NCBI GenBank assembly: GCA_021787655.1
Contig: JAJYLM010000134.1
Location: 1 to 5,988, forward strand
Source: a bacterium
GTDB lineage: Bacteria > JAMCPX01
DNA length: 5,988 bases
Direction of reading: 5' to 3'
A model generated the notes under the pieces. That model was not told where the DNA came from and ran no database searches. It saw only the letters and a list, made by a program, of their open reading frames with translations. Below are positions 5,917 to 5,988 of the stretch, piece after piece (within the stretch, counting starts at the first letter, position 1; the number at the start of each line of letters is the position of its first letter). The position numbers and the translations under genes were made by a program.

Positions 5917-5988
5917 ATGAGCGAGGGGTACACATGCAGGGTATGGGTCGCCGCGTCCCAACCAGAGGCTGATCAATCCTTCGGTCTT
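5917..5988 (+). CDS. Possible start of a divergent gene, truncated by the right edge
   Basis: An ATG at 5917 opens a frame with no stop through the window end (24 codons, beginning MSEGYTCRVWVAAS). AAGGA at 5902-5906 lies ten bases upstream, a usable though slightly distant ribosome binding site. The position fits a gene divergent from the peptidase. No domain can be recognised in 24 residues, and an open frame this short is common by chance. The minus strand is also open across this stretch in one frame, but its translation looks unlike a real protein. Confidence 0.25.
   Translation, partial: MSEGYTCRVWVAASQPEADQSFGL
5944..5960. repeat. Imperfect 17-base palindrome
   Basis: The sequence TGGGTCGCCGCGTCCCA is symmetric around 5952 except for one T-T pair (5948 and 5956). 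It lies inside the possible edge gene, or in intergenic DNA if that gene is not real. It could be a protein-binding site or chance in GC-rich sequence. Confidence 0.3.

Noticed and set aside
5758..5988. A minus-strand frame open from the right edge to 5758, possibly the tail of an upstream gene
   Set aside because: It overlaps the peptidase start, the translation has scattered cysteines and no recognisable pattern, and about 75 open codons can occur by chance.
5944..5988. Right-edge GC-rich sequence considered as part of a structured RNA or tRNA
   Set aside because: I could not find a T-loop GGTTC signature, a cloverleaf or any conserved RNA motif in the visible bases.

Overview
The window looks like ordinary chromosomal DNA from a Gram-negative bacterium. 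Base composition is roughly balanced by eye. The gene content is Sec signal peptides, a CsgG-like envelope protein, a class III cyclase with FHA and GAF domains, and a membrane M28 peptidase. This mix is common in Desulfobacterota, Nitrospirota and related deep lineages, but there is no rRNA or marker gene to fix the taxon, so that placement is only a guess. I see no tRNA, rRNA, CRISPR array, insertion sequence or phage gene.

Left arm (1-1436, minus strand): a two-gene unit for exported proteins. The promoter-proximal gene (303-1436) encodes a secreted protein with two related beta-sandwich-like modules. Six bases after its stop begins a second secreted protein (296 down to the left edge, truncated) whose start resembles the CsgG/FlgO/TolB-N group of periplasmic or outer-membrane assembly proteins. 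A good sigma-70-like promoter lies just upstream, inside a longer open frame, which argues against the longer start.

Divergent control region (1437-1640): about 200 bases with the minus-strand promoter, possible plus-strand promoter elements, a tandem 11-base direct repeat, and a near-identical GCAACAAT(T)GC motif placed in opposite orientation beside each outgoing gene.

Centre (1641-4608, plus strand): a second two-gene unit. First is a 486-residue pentapeptide-repeat protein. Its repeat runs almost unbroken for about 68 pentapeptides, followed by a four-cysteine zinc ribbon and three membrane helices. Ten bases later comes an FHA-GAF-class III adenylyl cyclase with all expected catalytic residues. 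Together they suggest a membrane-tethered cAMP signalling pair: a cytoplasmic beta-helix platform plus a soluble cyclase with a phosphothreonine-binding domain and a GAF sensor. The functional link is inferred from adjacency only.

Right arm (4638-5786, minus strand, convergent with the cyclase): an M28-family zinc aminopeptidase with all metal ligands and with membrane helices inserted inside the catalytic domain. Upstream of its likely start is a nested inverted repeat (5808-5869) that could form a structured leader. A short open frame with a reasonable ribosome binding site begins at 5917 and runs off the right edge; it may be the start of a divergent gene. Most starts here lack a strong Shine-Dalgarno sequence, so start choices rest mainly on domain starts, signal peptides and spacing.
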